From assembly GCA_016869765.1 (NCBI GenBank), contig VGES01000016.1, positions 1-64,000 of the forward strand: a stretch of 64,000 bases of DNA. Direction: 5' to 3'. Shown here piece by piece: positions 1 through 7,786 of this stretch. Source of the stretch: Alphaproteobacteria bacterium. Its GTDB lineage: Bacteria > Pseudomonadota > Alphaproteobacteria > SHVP01. Numbering within the stretch: the stretch's first letter is position 1; every line of letters begins with the position of its first letter. Both the position numbers and the translations under genes were made by a program. The notes below the pieces were generated by a model. That model was given only the letters and a program-made list of their open reading frames with translations, was not told where the DNA came from and did no database searches.

Positions 1-528
1 TCGCTCGACGCCGCCGTCCTCTACTCGCCCCGCGCGGAGCGCGCCCTCACGATCGATACCGTGTTCGAAGAGGACCTGCTTCTCGTTGGTCCGCCCGATC
101 ACGCCCTGATCGCTCGCGGCCACCTGCGGCTCTTGGACCTGGTGGGCGTGCCGCTCCTGCTTCCCAGCCCGAGCCAAGCTCTGCGCCGGACCGTCGAAGC
201 CGCGGCGCGTAAGGCCGGTACGCGGCTCAACGTCGTGCTCGAGCTCGACACCTTGGCCGTGATGCGCCGCTTGGCGGTCGATGGCCGCGGCCTGACGATC
301 TTGACCAGGACCACCGTGGCGACCGAGATCGCGGCGGGTCGTCTCGGGGTCGCGCGGTTCCGGCCGGGGCTGCGCCGCACCGTGACCATCACGACCGCGA
401 CCGGCGCGGCACTATCGCCCGCCGTCCGCCAGGCGCTCGGCACCCTGCGCAAGGTGATGGAGGGGATGGTCCGCGAGGGTCACTGGCAGGGAATCGTGAC
501 GCCGCGCCGGCGCGTTGCCGGCCGGTAG
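1..528 (+). CDS. LysR-type transcriptional regulator, C-terminal part (5' end outside window)
   Basis: The frame is open from base 1 to the stop at 526-528, so the gene begins upstream and the N-terminal winged-helix DNA-binding domain is missing. What remains looks like the second half of a LysR substrate-binding domain. It has a beta-strand ending in a hydrophobic DLLLVGPPDHAL segment, then PLLLPSPSQALRRTVEAAA, which resembles the 'plil...s..lr..id' effector-pocket region, and an ILTRTTVATEIAAGRL segment typical of the inter-subdomain return. The tail is basic. The effector and target genes cannot be inferred because the upstream side, where divergent targets usually lie, is not in the window. 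The family call is moderately sure. Confidence 0.7.
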   Translation, partial: SLDAAVLYSPRAERALTIDTVFEEDLLLVGPPDHALIARGHLRLLDLVGVPLLLPSPSQALRRTVEAAARKAGTRLNVVLELDTLAVMRRLAVDGRGLTILTRTTVATEIAAGRLGVARFRPGLRRTVTITTATGAALSPAVRQALGTLRKVMEGMVREGHWQGIVTPRRRVAGR

Positions 529-540
529 CATTCCCGAGTC

Positions 541-972
541 TCAGGCCCGTCCCACGTACTCGCGAAGGGCGCTGGCCTCGTGTTCGATCTCATCCAGTCG
601 CGTCTTGACGAGATCGCCGATGCTGACGATGCCGCAGAGCGTGCCGTCCTCGACCACCGGCAAGTGGCGAATGCGCCGATCTGTCATGTCACTCATCAGC
701 CGATCGATGCTGTCGGATCGTCGGCAGGTTCGCACCGGACTGGTCATGACCTCGCGCACCGGCTGCGCGAGAATCGCCGCACCGCGCTGTGCCAGCCCCC
801 GCACGACATCGCGTTCCGAGATGATGCCCTCGACGGTGCGACCGTCCCGACTGACCACGACGACGCCGATTCGCCTGGTGTTCAGAAGCGCGACCACGTC
901 CGACACCGGCGAGTCCGGCGAAACGGTGACGACCGACGATCCCTTGCGACGCAAAATGCCTGCGACATCCAT
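541..972 (-). CDS. CBS domain-pair protein
   Basis: A 143-aa protein made almost entirely of two CBS motifs (about residues 8-60 and 75-130). The repeats are visible as VVVVSRDGRTVEGIISERDVVRGL and LPVVEDGTLCGIVSIGDLVKTRL, each with the hydrophobic strand-G-I-(I/V)-S-x-x-D-(V/L) signature that lines the adenosyl-ligand cleft. Stand-alone CBS pairs bind AMP, ATP or SAM and act as energy or ligand sensors; the partner here is unknown. The start at 972 is preceded by a strong AGGAGGTCACT Shine-Dalgarno sequence, which rules out the longer upstream extension. It is transcribed alone, converging on the LysR gene. Confidence 0.9.
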   Translation of the reverse strand: MDVAGILRRKGSSVVTVSPDSPVSDVVALLNTRRIGVVVVSRDGRTVEGIISERDVVRGLAQRGAAILAQPVREVMTSPVRTCRRSDSIDRLMSDMTDRRIRHLPVVEDGTLCGIVSIGDLVKTRLDEIEHEASALREYVGRA

Positions 973-1055
973 AGTGACCTCCTGAAGGTTCCCCCGTCGC
1001 ACCGTCATCTTAGGCGACCCCACGCGCCGTCGAAATCCCCGGGGGTGGGATGTCC

Positions 1056-1430
1056 TCAACCGGCCGCGCTCGGTTGGCGCAAGAAGATCAGGAATCCCGC
1101 GGCGTACAGGAGATCGCCCAGAGCGACAACGAATGCGGAATCGGGTAGCGCGCCGGTCGCCCAGGCGTGGGCGGCCAAGGCCACGACCCCCAACTTGCCG
1201 ATAGCGGTGATAAGCACGAGCGCGCGATAACGTTCGGGCGCGCGCGACACCACGAAGAACACCGCTCCAAAGCAAAGCACGAGAAGACCGGTGAGACGGT
1301 GAAACAGGACGTCCGGTGGCTCGGCAAACCCGAGGAGTGCGAGCGCGTCCGGCGCCGCCACCAGGAACGTCGCCCCAACGACGACGTTGAACGCCGCCGC
1401 CGTGACAAAGAACCTCTTCCAACCAGCCAT
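1056..1430 (-). CDS. Small four-helix integral membrane protein, unknown function
   Basis: A 124-aa protein with four hydrophobic stretches: about residues 8-27 (FFVTAAAFNVVVGATFLVA), 45-62, 70-88 and 98-115. A charged RAPERYR loop separates the second and third. The overall pattern recalls small DoxX-like or hypothetical inner-membrane proteins, but no signature residues are present, so no function is proposed. The ATG at 1430 has only a weak purine-rich region upstream. It lies 83 nt upstream of the CBS gene on the same strand and could be cotranscribed with it. Confidence 0.7.
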   Translation of the reverse strand: MAGWKRFFVTAAAFNVVVGATFLVAAPDALALLGFAEPPDVLFHRLTGLLVLCFGAVFFVVSRAPERYRALVLITAIGKLGVVALAAHAWATGALPDSAFVVALGDLLYAAGFLIFLRQPSAAG

Positions 1431-1479
1431 CGATCGAACCGCCAGGTTTGCCGCGGCTCAGTCTAAGGCGTGGCCCCCC

Positions 1480-1520
1480 GAAAAGAGAACGCCCACGCCG
1501 CCCCGACTCGGCGTGGGCGT
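1480..1520 (-). terminator. Rho-independent terminator after the CHRD gene
   Basis: A perfect 12-bp inverted repeat (1489-1500 with 1509-1520, loop 1501-1508) starts 8 nt past the CHRD stop codon. On the minus strand it is followed by TCTCTTTTC. A GC-rich stem plus U-rich tail in the right orientation makes it an intrinsic terminator for the gene at 1529-1957. Confidence 0.85.
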
Positions 1521-1528
1521 GAAGCGTA

Positions 1529-1957
1529 CTAACGGGTGATCTGACCGCGAATCTCGCCGCCGCCGTTGGCCGCGGTGTGAATGTTGACGTAGGTTCGGCC
1601 GGCCAGCAGTTCGGTCGCCTGCTGCTCGTTGAGGTTCGCCGTGCCCCGGATCGGCGACGCCGGTGAGGCAAAAGGCACCATGACACCGGCGTTGGCGCCG
1701 GCTGCGGCCGGGCCGTGGATGTGTGCGCCGGTCGCCGGGCCGGACAGGCCGGTGTAGGTGATTTCGTACTCGAGGGCGCGCGTCGCCGGGTTGAACGTAA
1801 AGGTCGCCGTGCCGTTACCGGCGGTGGTGACGGCGGGCACCTCCTGCGCGCCATTCAGCGTTGCGCGAAGGGAAACGTTCTGGGCCGACGCCGAGGAAAT
1901 CGCGAGAAGGCCGGCAACTGCGGTCGCCGCGGCCAGACGCACCAAACCAATCTGCAT
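1529..1957 (-). CDS. Secreted CHRD domain protein
   Basis: A 142-aa protein with a cleavable signal peptide (hydrophobic stretch about 5-22 ending ASAQ). The rest is a single CHRD domain (about 27-140). Diagnostic elements are LRATLNGAQEVP near the start, the GAHIHGPAAAG loop and the C-terminal YVNIHT...GGEIRGQI. CHRD domains occur in chordin and in many exported bacterial proteins; no catalytic role is established. The ATG is preceded by AGGGAGAAC. The gene has its own terminator and is a single-gene unit. Confidence 0.93.
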   Translation of the reverse strand: MQIGLVRLAAATAVAGLLAISSASAQNVSLRATLNGAQEVPAVTTAGNGTATFTFNPATRALEYEITYTGLSGPATGAHIHGPAAAGANAGVMVPFASPASPIRGTANLNEQQATELLAGRTYVNIHTAANGGGEIRGQITR

Positions 1958-2148
1958 TGCAAGTTCTCCCTAGGATGATCGGCGGCGATGTGCCGTCGGA
2001 TGGACGCACCTGTGGTGCGCTTCTCACAAACACAGGGATGGTATGGAAAATTCCCGGGTCCGGTCCAGCGCGGAAATCCAGGCCTTTCGCAGCCACGCCA
2101 TGACGCGCATCATGTCCGACGCCGAATGCCGCGCGAGAATCGCGCCGC

Positions 2149-2541
2149 ATGAGAAACGCGTTCCGGGGCGGCGTCGGGTATTTCGCCGTGGTGTTCGCGG
2201 CCGGCTTCGTCCTGGGCACGGTGCGTGTCGTCGTCTTCGCGCCCGCCATCGGCGAGCCGACCGCAACCGTCGTCGAGTTGCCGATCATGCTCGGTATTTC
2301 TTGGGTCGCGAGCCATCGCGTCGTGAACAGGTGTCGTGTCGGGGCCTCCAGCCGGGATCGATTGCGGATGGGCGCATCCGCGTTCGTGTTCCTGATGATC
2401 GCCGAGGCGGTGTTGTCGCTGGTGCTGTTCGCGCGCAGCCCGGTCGAGCACCTGCGCCATTACGCCGAGCCCATGGCGGCCCTGGGGTTGGCAGGCCAGA
2501 CGCTGTTCGCGCTGTTCCCCGTGATGCAACGCCCTAGATGA
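2149..2541 (+). CDS. Small integral membrane protein, unknown function
   Basis: A 130-aa protein with about four hydrophobic helices: residues 8-28 (GYFAVVFAAGFVLGTVRVVVF), 40-55, 78-97 and 108-125. It begins MRNAFRGG, with basic residues facing the cytoplasm. The arrangement resembles uncharacterised alphaproteobacterial membrane proteins of 130-140 aa. The last 8 nt overlap the end of the convergent SDR gene. No clear Shine-Dalgarno sequence is visible, so the start is tentative. No function is proposed. Confidence 0.65.
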   Translation: MRNAFRGGVGYFAVVFAAGFVLGTVRVVVFAPAIGEPTATVVELPIMLGISWVASHRVVNRCRVGASSRDRLRMGASAFVFLMIAEAVLSLVLFARSPVEHLRHYAEPMAALGLAGQTLFALFPVMQRPR

Positions 2542-3301
2542 GCGCGCCACCGTCGAGCACGAGCGTCTGCCCGTTGATCGCCCGGGCCTCGTCGGACGCC
2601 AGGTAGACGACGAGTTCGCCCACGTCCGCGGGTTCGCCGATCATCTTCAGCGGGGAGACCGCGATCGCCATGTCGTTGCGACGTTTGGTGGCCTCGGGGC
2701 CGTTCTTGCGCGCGAAGCGTTCGCCCAGCACATGACCGGGGCAGATCGTATTGACCCGGACGTTGCGCCCGTTGGCGGTTCCTTCGAGCGCGGCGACCGA
2801 GCCCAACATGATCATGGCCGCTTTGCACGGCCCGTAGATGCTGGTGACGGTGCCGCCGCGCAGGCCACCTATGGAGGCCATGTTGAGGATGAGCCCGCCA
2901 CCGGCGCGATCGAACCGGGGCATCGCATGACGCAGGCCGAGAAAACAGGCGTCGATGATCAGGCCCATCTGGTAGTGCAGGTTGTCGAGCGTCAACACCT
3001 CGATCGGTCGCGCCACCATCTGGCCGGCGTTGTTTATCAGGCAGTCGAGGCGGCCATAGTTGTCGAAGGCCCGCTCGAGGATGGCCGGCCACTCGTCTTC
3101 GACCGTGACGTCCTGGCGCCAATAAACTCCGTGGCCACCCGCTTCGCGCAACAGTTCGACCGTTCGGGCGCCATCGGCCTCGTTGCGGCCCGTCGCAATG
3201 ACATGGGCCCCTTCGCGTGCCAGGGCGATGGCGCAACCGCGCCCGATACCTGAGGTCGCACCGGTGACCAGAACCACCTTTCCCGCCACGCGTCCGCTCA
3301 T
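2534..3301 (-). CDS. Short-chain dehydrogenase/reductase (catalytically complete)
   Basis: A 255-aa classical SDR. The nucleotide-binding TGATSGIG is at residues 13-20, NNAG at 90-93, the catalytic Ser at about 143 and the YxxxK dyad at Y156/K160. The C-terminal INGQTLVLDGG is standard for FabG-like enzymes. The R39 region (ATGRN) suggests NADP preference, but this is weak evidence. The ATG overlaps the stop of the preceding SDR-like gene (ATGA, 3298-3301), so the two are translationally coupled. It is the last gene of a cupin / degenerate SDR / SDR operon. The substrate is unknown. Confidence 0.92.
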   Translation of the reverse strand: MSGRVAGKVVLVTGATSGIGRGCAIALAREGAHVIATGRNEADGARTVELLREAGGHGVYWRQDVTVEDEWPAILERAFDNYGRLDCLINNAGQMVARPIEVLTLDNLHYQMGLIIDACFLGLRHAMPRFDRAGGGLILNMASIGGLRGGTVTSIYGPCKAAMIMLGSVAALEGTANGRNVRVNTICPGHVLGERFARKNGPEATKRRNDMAIAVSPLKMIGEPADVGELVVYLASDEARAINGQTLVLDGGALI

Positions 3302-4050
3302 CGTCCGTACCCCGTACGTCGATTGCCCGCGTCCTCGATCACGAGGTCGGTGCCGGTCAGAAACCGTGCCGCGTCGCTCAGGGCATAGGTCACGGCATGG
3401 GCGACATCGAAGGGCGACGGTGAGCCGCGTTCGTCGTCGGCCGTGGCCAAGTCGAGATCGAGGTGGCGCGCCCCGACGAGCACCGCGTTGACCCGCACCT
3501 TGGGGTCGCGCGCGGCAAACTCCGCGGCGGTCGATCGGACGAGCAAACGGGTCGCGGCGCCCGACACCGCGAGCGCCCCAAGGCCGGCGCGGGCTTCGAG
3601 GCCGTGGGCCGACGACACGACGACCGCCGCCCCATGGCCGTAGATGCGCATGGCCGGCCCGGCGTATTTGAGGCCGAGCCATGGGCCCTGAAGGTTGGGG
3701 CGCGTCGCCCGGCGAAAATCGTTCAGCGTCAGGTCTTCGAGGCGGCCCCGCGTCGATGCGAGGTGGGCATAGGCGAACGCGTCCAAGCGATAGAACCGGT
3801 TGAGGGTGGCGTCGATCAGCGCGCGCCACTGGTTCTCGTCATCCAGATCGTGTCGGCGGCTCATCGCGGCGCCCCCCGACTGGACGATGCCGGCCGCCGT
3901 TTGATCGCCCTCGGCCGGATCCGGGTTGGCGACGACAAGTCGTGCGCCCTCTCGTGCCAGGGTGACCGCACAGGCCCGGGCGATCGCCCCCTGGCCGACG
4001 ACCAGCGCGACGCGTCCTGCGAAACGTCCAATGTGCGGTTCGGAGGCCAT
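3298..4050 (-). CDS. SDR-like protein lacking the catalytic Tyr and Lys (probable pseudoenzyme)
   Basis: The fold is plainly SDR, ending in FLTGTDLVIEDAG where active enzymes have ..GQ.L.vDGG. The functional residues are gone. The glycine-rich loop reads VVGQGAIARA (18-27) instead of TGxxxGIG, NNAG reads AYAHLAS, and the position of YxxxK reads LAVSG (Tyr to Leu160, Lys to Gly164). Only a Ser at 146-147 remains. The reading frame is intact, so it is under selection for something other than ordinary dehydrogenase chemistry, perhaps as a partner of the active SDR that follows. ATG 4050 is chosen; a TTG at 4056 overlapping the cupin stop is an alternative. Confidence 0.85.
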   Translation of the reverse strand: MASEPHIGRFAGRVALVVGQGAIARACAVTLAREGARLVVANPDPAEGDQTAAGIVQSGGAAMSRRHDLDDENQWRALIDATLNRFYRLDAFAYAHLASTRGRLEDLTLNDFRRATRPNLQGPWLGLKYAGPAMRIYGHGAAVVVSSAHGLEARAGLGALAVSGAATRLLVRSTAAEFAARDPKVRVNAVLVGARHLDLDLATADDERGSPSPFDVAHAVTYALSDAARFLTGTDLVIEDAGNRRTGYGR

Positions 4051-4052
4051 CG

Positions 4053-4838
4053 TCAAACCGGGGGCAACTTGCGCGGGTCGCCGTCGCGCGCCTGCCCGAG
4101 GCGACTCTCGAAGGCCCAGGCGTCCGCCGGGAACTGAAGCACCAGCACTTCCAGGCCGTCGCGGCCGGCGTGCAACGGCGGATCGACGTCATCCTTGCCA
4201 ATCCAGACGCTGGCCAAGCCTTCGAGAGTCCGATCGCCGTACTGCAGCGTGCCCGCGGTGACGAGATAGAAACGTCCGGCACCGCCGGGATGACTCGGCG
4301 GTGCTGTCATCGCGCGCGGCGGTACTCGGACCCGCCAGGCGGCGAGGCCACTCACAATCGGCGGCAGAATGGCGTCGACCGACACATGATCCTGGCCGGG
4401 CAACGCCGCTCCGGCTGGTTCCTGGTGCTGTCCGGTGGTCTGACCCTTCGGGATCGTGCGGTCGACCATCTTCGCCGCCTCGGGCAAGAACCACGCCCCG
4501 AACTCGGTCACCGGCCGCAACGTGACGTAGGACAACCCGCGGTCGCCGGCGACGATCGGGCCGTAGCCCGTCTGCTGACCGGCGTAATGCACCAGAAGCG
4601 GAGCCACGGGATGACGGCCGAGGCGCCCAGCCCCTGCCACCATCACCTGAAATTCGGCGTTGTGGTGAAAGTGCGCGCGTACCTCGCTGCCCGGCGTTTG
4701 CTCGATCAAGAACACATGGGGCGAGGGCCGATCGGTTTCGGCGCCACGGATGAGCGTGTGACGGTGGGCCACCCCGTTCAGGAGTGGGAACGTCTCGTGC
4801 GTAGGGCCCGCCTCACTCAGGGCACCAACCTGAATCAT
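4053..4838 (-). CDS. Cupin-fold protein (bicupin), unknown substrate
   Basis: A 261-aa protein with two beta-barrel-like halves. The first half has the metal-cupin-like EVRAHFHHNAEFQVMVAGAGRLG (about residues 52-74), with His residues and a Glu placed as in germin motif 1. The second half has GGAGRFYLVTAGTLQYGDRTL (about 183-203) but lacks the His cluster. It is the first gene of a three-gene operon with two SDR genes, overlapping the next start. A metal-dependent dioxygenase, isomerase or sugar/aromatic-acid binder is possible. The pairing with SDRs suggests a small catabolic or tailoring pathway, but this is inference only. Confidence 0.7.
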   Translation of the reverse strand: MIQVGALSEAGPTHETFPLLNGVAHRHTLIRGAETDRPSPHVFLIEQTPGSEVRAHFHHNAEFQVMVAGAGRLGRHPVAPLLVHYAGQQTGYGPIVAGDRGLSYVTLRPVTEFGAWFLPEAAKMVDRTIPKGQTTGQHQEPAGAALPGQDHVSVDAILPPIVSGLAAWRVRVPPRAMTAPPSHPGGAGRFYLVTAGTLQYGDRTLEGLASVWIGKDDVDPPLHAGRDGLEVLVLQFPADAWAFESRLGQARDGDPRKLPPV

Positions 4839-4911
4839 AGGCCGTCCGATCGTCGAAATCTGCCTATCATCCTAGCGCACGCGGGTCGGTTGTCGTACCT
4901 GCGGCAGCCTT

Positions 4912-5313
4912 GTGGAGCATGAATTGGACAGGAAACAACTCCAGGATCGCGGCATCGCGATTCGGAACGAAGTGTTGGGGCCGGCGTATCACACCAAGTC
5001 GCTGGCCGATTTCGACGATTTTACGCGACCGTTTCAGGAGTTTGCCGCTGCCTACTGTTGGGGCGAACTGTGGGGCCGGGACGATCTCCCGCGCAAGACC
5101 CGGAGCCTGATCAATGTTGCGCTTCTGGCCGGCCTCAACCGTTTGCCCGAGCTCCGGCTCCATGTGCTGGGGGCGCTGCGCAACGGCTGCACGGAGAAGG
5201 AAATTCAGGGGGCCCTTTTACAGTGCATCGTCTATTGCGGTGTTGCGGCGGGAGGTGAGGGATTTCGTGTCGCGCGTGAGGCGATCGCCGAATTCCGGCG
5301 CCAGCCGGCGTGA
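4912..5313 (+). CDS. Carboxymuconolactone decarboxylase family protein (PcaC-like)
   Basis: A 133-aa all-helical CMD-family protein, the usual length of 4-carboxymuconolactone decarboxylase. Matching elements are the early RxxVLG segment (RNEVLGPAYH), the AAYCWGELWGRDDLPRKTRSLINVALLAGL block, ELRLHVLGALRNGCTEKEI and the C-terminal YCGVAAGGEGFR. It has no CxxC pair, so it belongs to the PcaC branch rather than AhpD peroxidases. In the pca pathway PcaC decarboxylates gamma-carboxymuconolactone, but no other pca gene is present, so the real substrate is open. The start is a GTG. It is divergent from the cupin/SDR operon. Confidence 0.85.
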   Translation: MEHELDRKQLQDRGIAIRNEVLGPAYHTKSLADFDDFTRPFQEFAAAYCWGELWGRDDLPRKTRSLINVALLAGLNRLPELRLHVLGALRNGCTEKEIQGALLQCIVYCGVAAGGEGFRVAREAIAEFRRQPA

Positions 5314-5407
5314 CGACCGCCCGGTGTGGCGATCCTGAGGCCGACGCGGCGCATGTACAGCATGCCCTTCAACGGTCACAATGCGCCGCCGTTGGGAGGG
5401 ACGCAGG

Positions 5408-7687
5408 GTGATTGATCACGTGCGGTCGGCGGAGCGACCGGGGCGTATCGACGCGTGGCTGTTCGGGTTGTTCTTCGCCTCGGGGCTGTCGGCCCTGACC
5501 TATCAGACCGCCTGGCAGCGGATGCTGGGCCTGTTCAGTGGCTCGGACACCGTGTCTGCGACCATCGTCGTCGCGGCGTTTCTGCTCGGTCTCGGGATCG
5601 GCAGCCTGGCTGGGAGTTGGATCGCCGACCGCCTCTCCGACCGGCGCGCGATTGTCGCGTTTGCGCTGTGCGAGGTTGGGATCGCCGGTTTTGCGGCGCT
5701 GAGCAAACTGGCGTTTTACGACGTCGTATTCGAACGGCTGACGGGTCTTGCGGCGAGCCGGCCGCTCGTGTTTGCGATTGCGTTCGTCGGCCTGCTGGTT
5801 CCCACGTTCCTGATGGGCTTGTCGCTGCCGCTGCTCGCGAAGGCGATCGTGCGGAGTATCGCCACGGCCTCGCAACGCATCGGTTGGCTTTATGGCATGA
5901 ACACGCTGGGAGCGGCCGCGGGCGCGTTCACGGCCGGATGTTTTCTCATCGGGACCATTGGGTTCGAAAGCGCGGTCTATGTCGCGGCCATCGTGAACCT
6001 CGTTGTGGCTGCCGGAGCCATTGTTATCGCACCGCGATTCGCCATCGAAACGCCATTTCGCGCGGCGCCGAAGGTGGCGAACCGCGCGAACCGTGAGCTC
6101 TGGCGCTGGTGCGTCCTCGTCTTCGTGTCGGGCGCTCTCATCATTTCCCTGGAGATCGTGTGGTTCCGCATTTTCGGCACCATGATGCAGTCGACCGCCT
6201 ACGCCTTTGCCGTCGTGCTCGGTTGGTTCCTGGTCGGTGATGCGCTCGGAATGATGCTCGGCGCCGCGCTCGTTCGCCGGATGGCGGATCCGGAGCGGGT
6301 CTTTCTGCGACTCCAGGGCCTGGTTGCCCTCTATGCGGTCGGGGCTCTGTGGCTTGTCGCCGAAGCCCATGAAGCGACGACGATCGGCCAACGTTTCATC
6401 GCCTTCGACTTCTTTCGCACGCCGGCGATCACGGCCGGGCATATCTCCGTCGTGATGGCGATCGCGGCCGCCGCGGTCGTGCCCCCCGCGGCGCTGCTCG
6501 GCATGTCGTTTCCGATCACCCAGAAAGCGATTCAGCTCGATCCGGCACTCGTCGGTCAACGGGTGGGCCAGATCCAGGTCGCCAACATCTTCGGCAACGT
6601 GGTGGGAAGCGCCGTCACGGGGCTGCTGCTGCTGCAGTGGCTGGGCAGCGCCGACACGCTGCGATTGCTGGTCGGCATCGCGCTCGTTTTGACTTTGCTC
6701 GGTGCCCTGCCGTGGCGGCCACCGCGCTTGGCGGCCGTCCCTCGCCTGACCCTCGGGCTCGCCGCGGCGCTCGTCGTCATGATGATCGGATTTCCGGCTT
6801 CTGACCGGTTCTGGTCGATGCTGCACGGCGCGACGGCACGGGAAGGGGTGATCGTAGCGGAGGATCATACCGGCGTCGCCGTGCTGCGCCATGGCACGCC
6901 GGACACCGCGCTGTTGTTCATCGGCGGCCACGCGCAGAGCAATGTTCCCTTCAGTCCGGTTCACGGCCTGCTCGGCCTAGTCGGCGTGTTGTCTCATGAG
7001 CGTCCCGAAACCGTGCTCGTGGTGGGGAGCGGCGCCGGGGGGACACCCTATGGGGCCGGGAGCAACCCGGCGACCCGGCGCATTCACGTCGTCGAGATCG
7101 TTGCGCCGGTCTATGACGTCATGAAGCGCTACGTGTCGGTGGGCGGGCGAACGGCCGTCGACCGGCTGTGGCGCGACTCGCGCTACGAGTGGACCGTAGG
7201 CGATGCCCGGCGTGTGCTTTACACCAGCACCGCGACCTACGACGTGATCGAGGCCGATGCCATCTTGCCGCGTTCGTCCCACAGCGGCCTTCTCTACTCG
7301 ACGGAGTACTTCCAACAGTTGCGCGGGCGATTGCGTCCAGGAGGGATCGCGGTCCAGTGGGCGCCAACACCACGTACGATCGCCAGTTTCTTGGCCGTGT
7401 TCGATCATGTCGTCGAGCTTCAAGTCGGTTTCGACACGATTCTCCTAGGCAGCGATCGTGCCATGGGGTTCGATCAGGCGCGTCTCATCGGTCGGATGCG
7501 CCAAGAGGACGTGGCGGACTATCTCCGTCGTGGCGGTTGGGACAACGAATCGTTGGTGCGTTCGATCCAGGGCGCCCGGGTGCGCGTCTGGTCACCGGCA
7601 GACCCGCGTCGTTCGGAGGACGTGAACACCGACCTTTTTCCGAAGGACGAGTTTTATCTCAATCGACGGAAAGCCAGCCTTTTCTGA
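5408..7687 (+). CDS. Membrane-fused spermidine synthase-like protein
   Basis: A protein of about 760 aa with two parts. Residues 1 to about 450 hold some 12-14 membrane helices, including a GLGIGSLAGSWIADR-type loop. The C-terminal part resembles a class I aminopropyltransferase domain (VLVVGSGAGGT, HVVEIVAPVYDVMKRY, YDVIEADAILP, LLYSTEYF, RLRPGGI). Canonical GGGDGG reads GSGAGG and the usual DxxDP reads DAILP, so important Asp residues are lost and polyamine synthesis is doubtful. GTG 5408 has GGGAGGG 8 nt upstream and is preferred over ATG 5381. It stands alone on the plus strand. Confidence 0.85.
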   Translation: MIDHVRSAERPGRIDAWLFGLFFASGLSALTYQTAWQRMLGLFSGSDTVSATIVVAAFLLGLGIGSLAGSWIADRLSDRRAIVAFALCEVGIAGFAALSKLAFYDVVFERLTGLAASRPLVFAIAFVGLLVPTFLMGLSLPLLAKAIVRSIATASQRIGWLYGMNTLGAAAGAFTAGCFLIGTIGFESAVYVAAIVNLVVAAGAIVIAPRFAIETPFRAAPKVANRANRELWRWCVLVFVSGALIISLEIVWFRIFGTMMQSTAYAFAVVLGWFLVGDALGMMLGAALVRRMADPERVFLRLQGLVALYAVGALWLVAEAHEATTIGQRFIAFDFFRTPAITAGHISVVMAIAAAAVVPPAALLGMSFPITQKAIQLDPALVGQRVGQIQVANIFGNVVGSAVTGLLLLQWLGSADTLRLLVGIALVLTLLGALPWRPPRLAAVPRLTLGLAAALVVMMIGFPASDRFWSMLHGATAREGVIVAEDHTGVAVLRHGTPDTALLFIGGHAQSNVPFSPVHGLLGLVGVLSHERPETVLVVGSGAGGTPYGAGSNPATRRIHVVEIVAPVYDVMKRYVSVGGRTAVDRLWRDSRYEWTVGDARRVLYTSTATYDVIEADAILPRSSHSGLLYSTEYFQQLRGRLRPGGIAVQWAPTPRTIASFLAVFDHVVELQVGFDTILLGSDRAMGFDQARLIGRMRQEDVADYLRRGGWDNESLVRSIQGARVRVWSPADPRRSEDVNTDLFPKDEFYLNRRKASLF

Positions 7688-7786
7688 ACCACGATCGTCT
7701 TCAACGCCGAGATCGCACCCGTGTGGTCGTGCCAGGCCTGGAACGGGAAAGCCCTACGGACGTGCCGGATCGAGGCGGCGGCAGAC

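Noticed and set aside
5346-5389. GCGGCGCAT...ATGCGCCGC inverted repeat before the MFS fusion gene
   Set aside because: The 26-nt loop, lack of a T run and overlap with the start region make it neither a convincing terminator nor operator.
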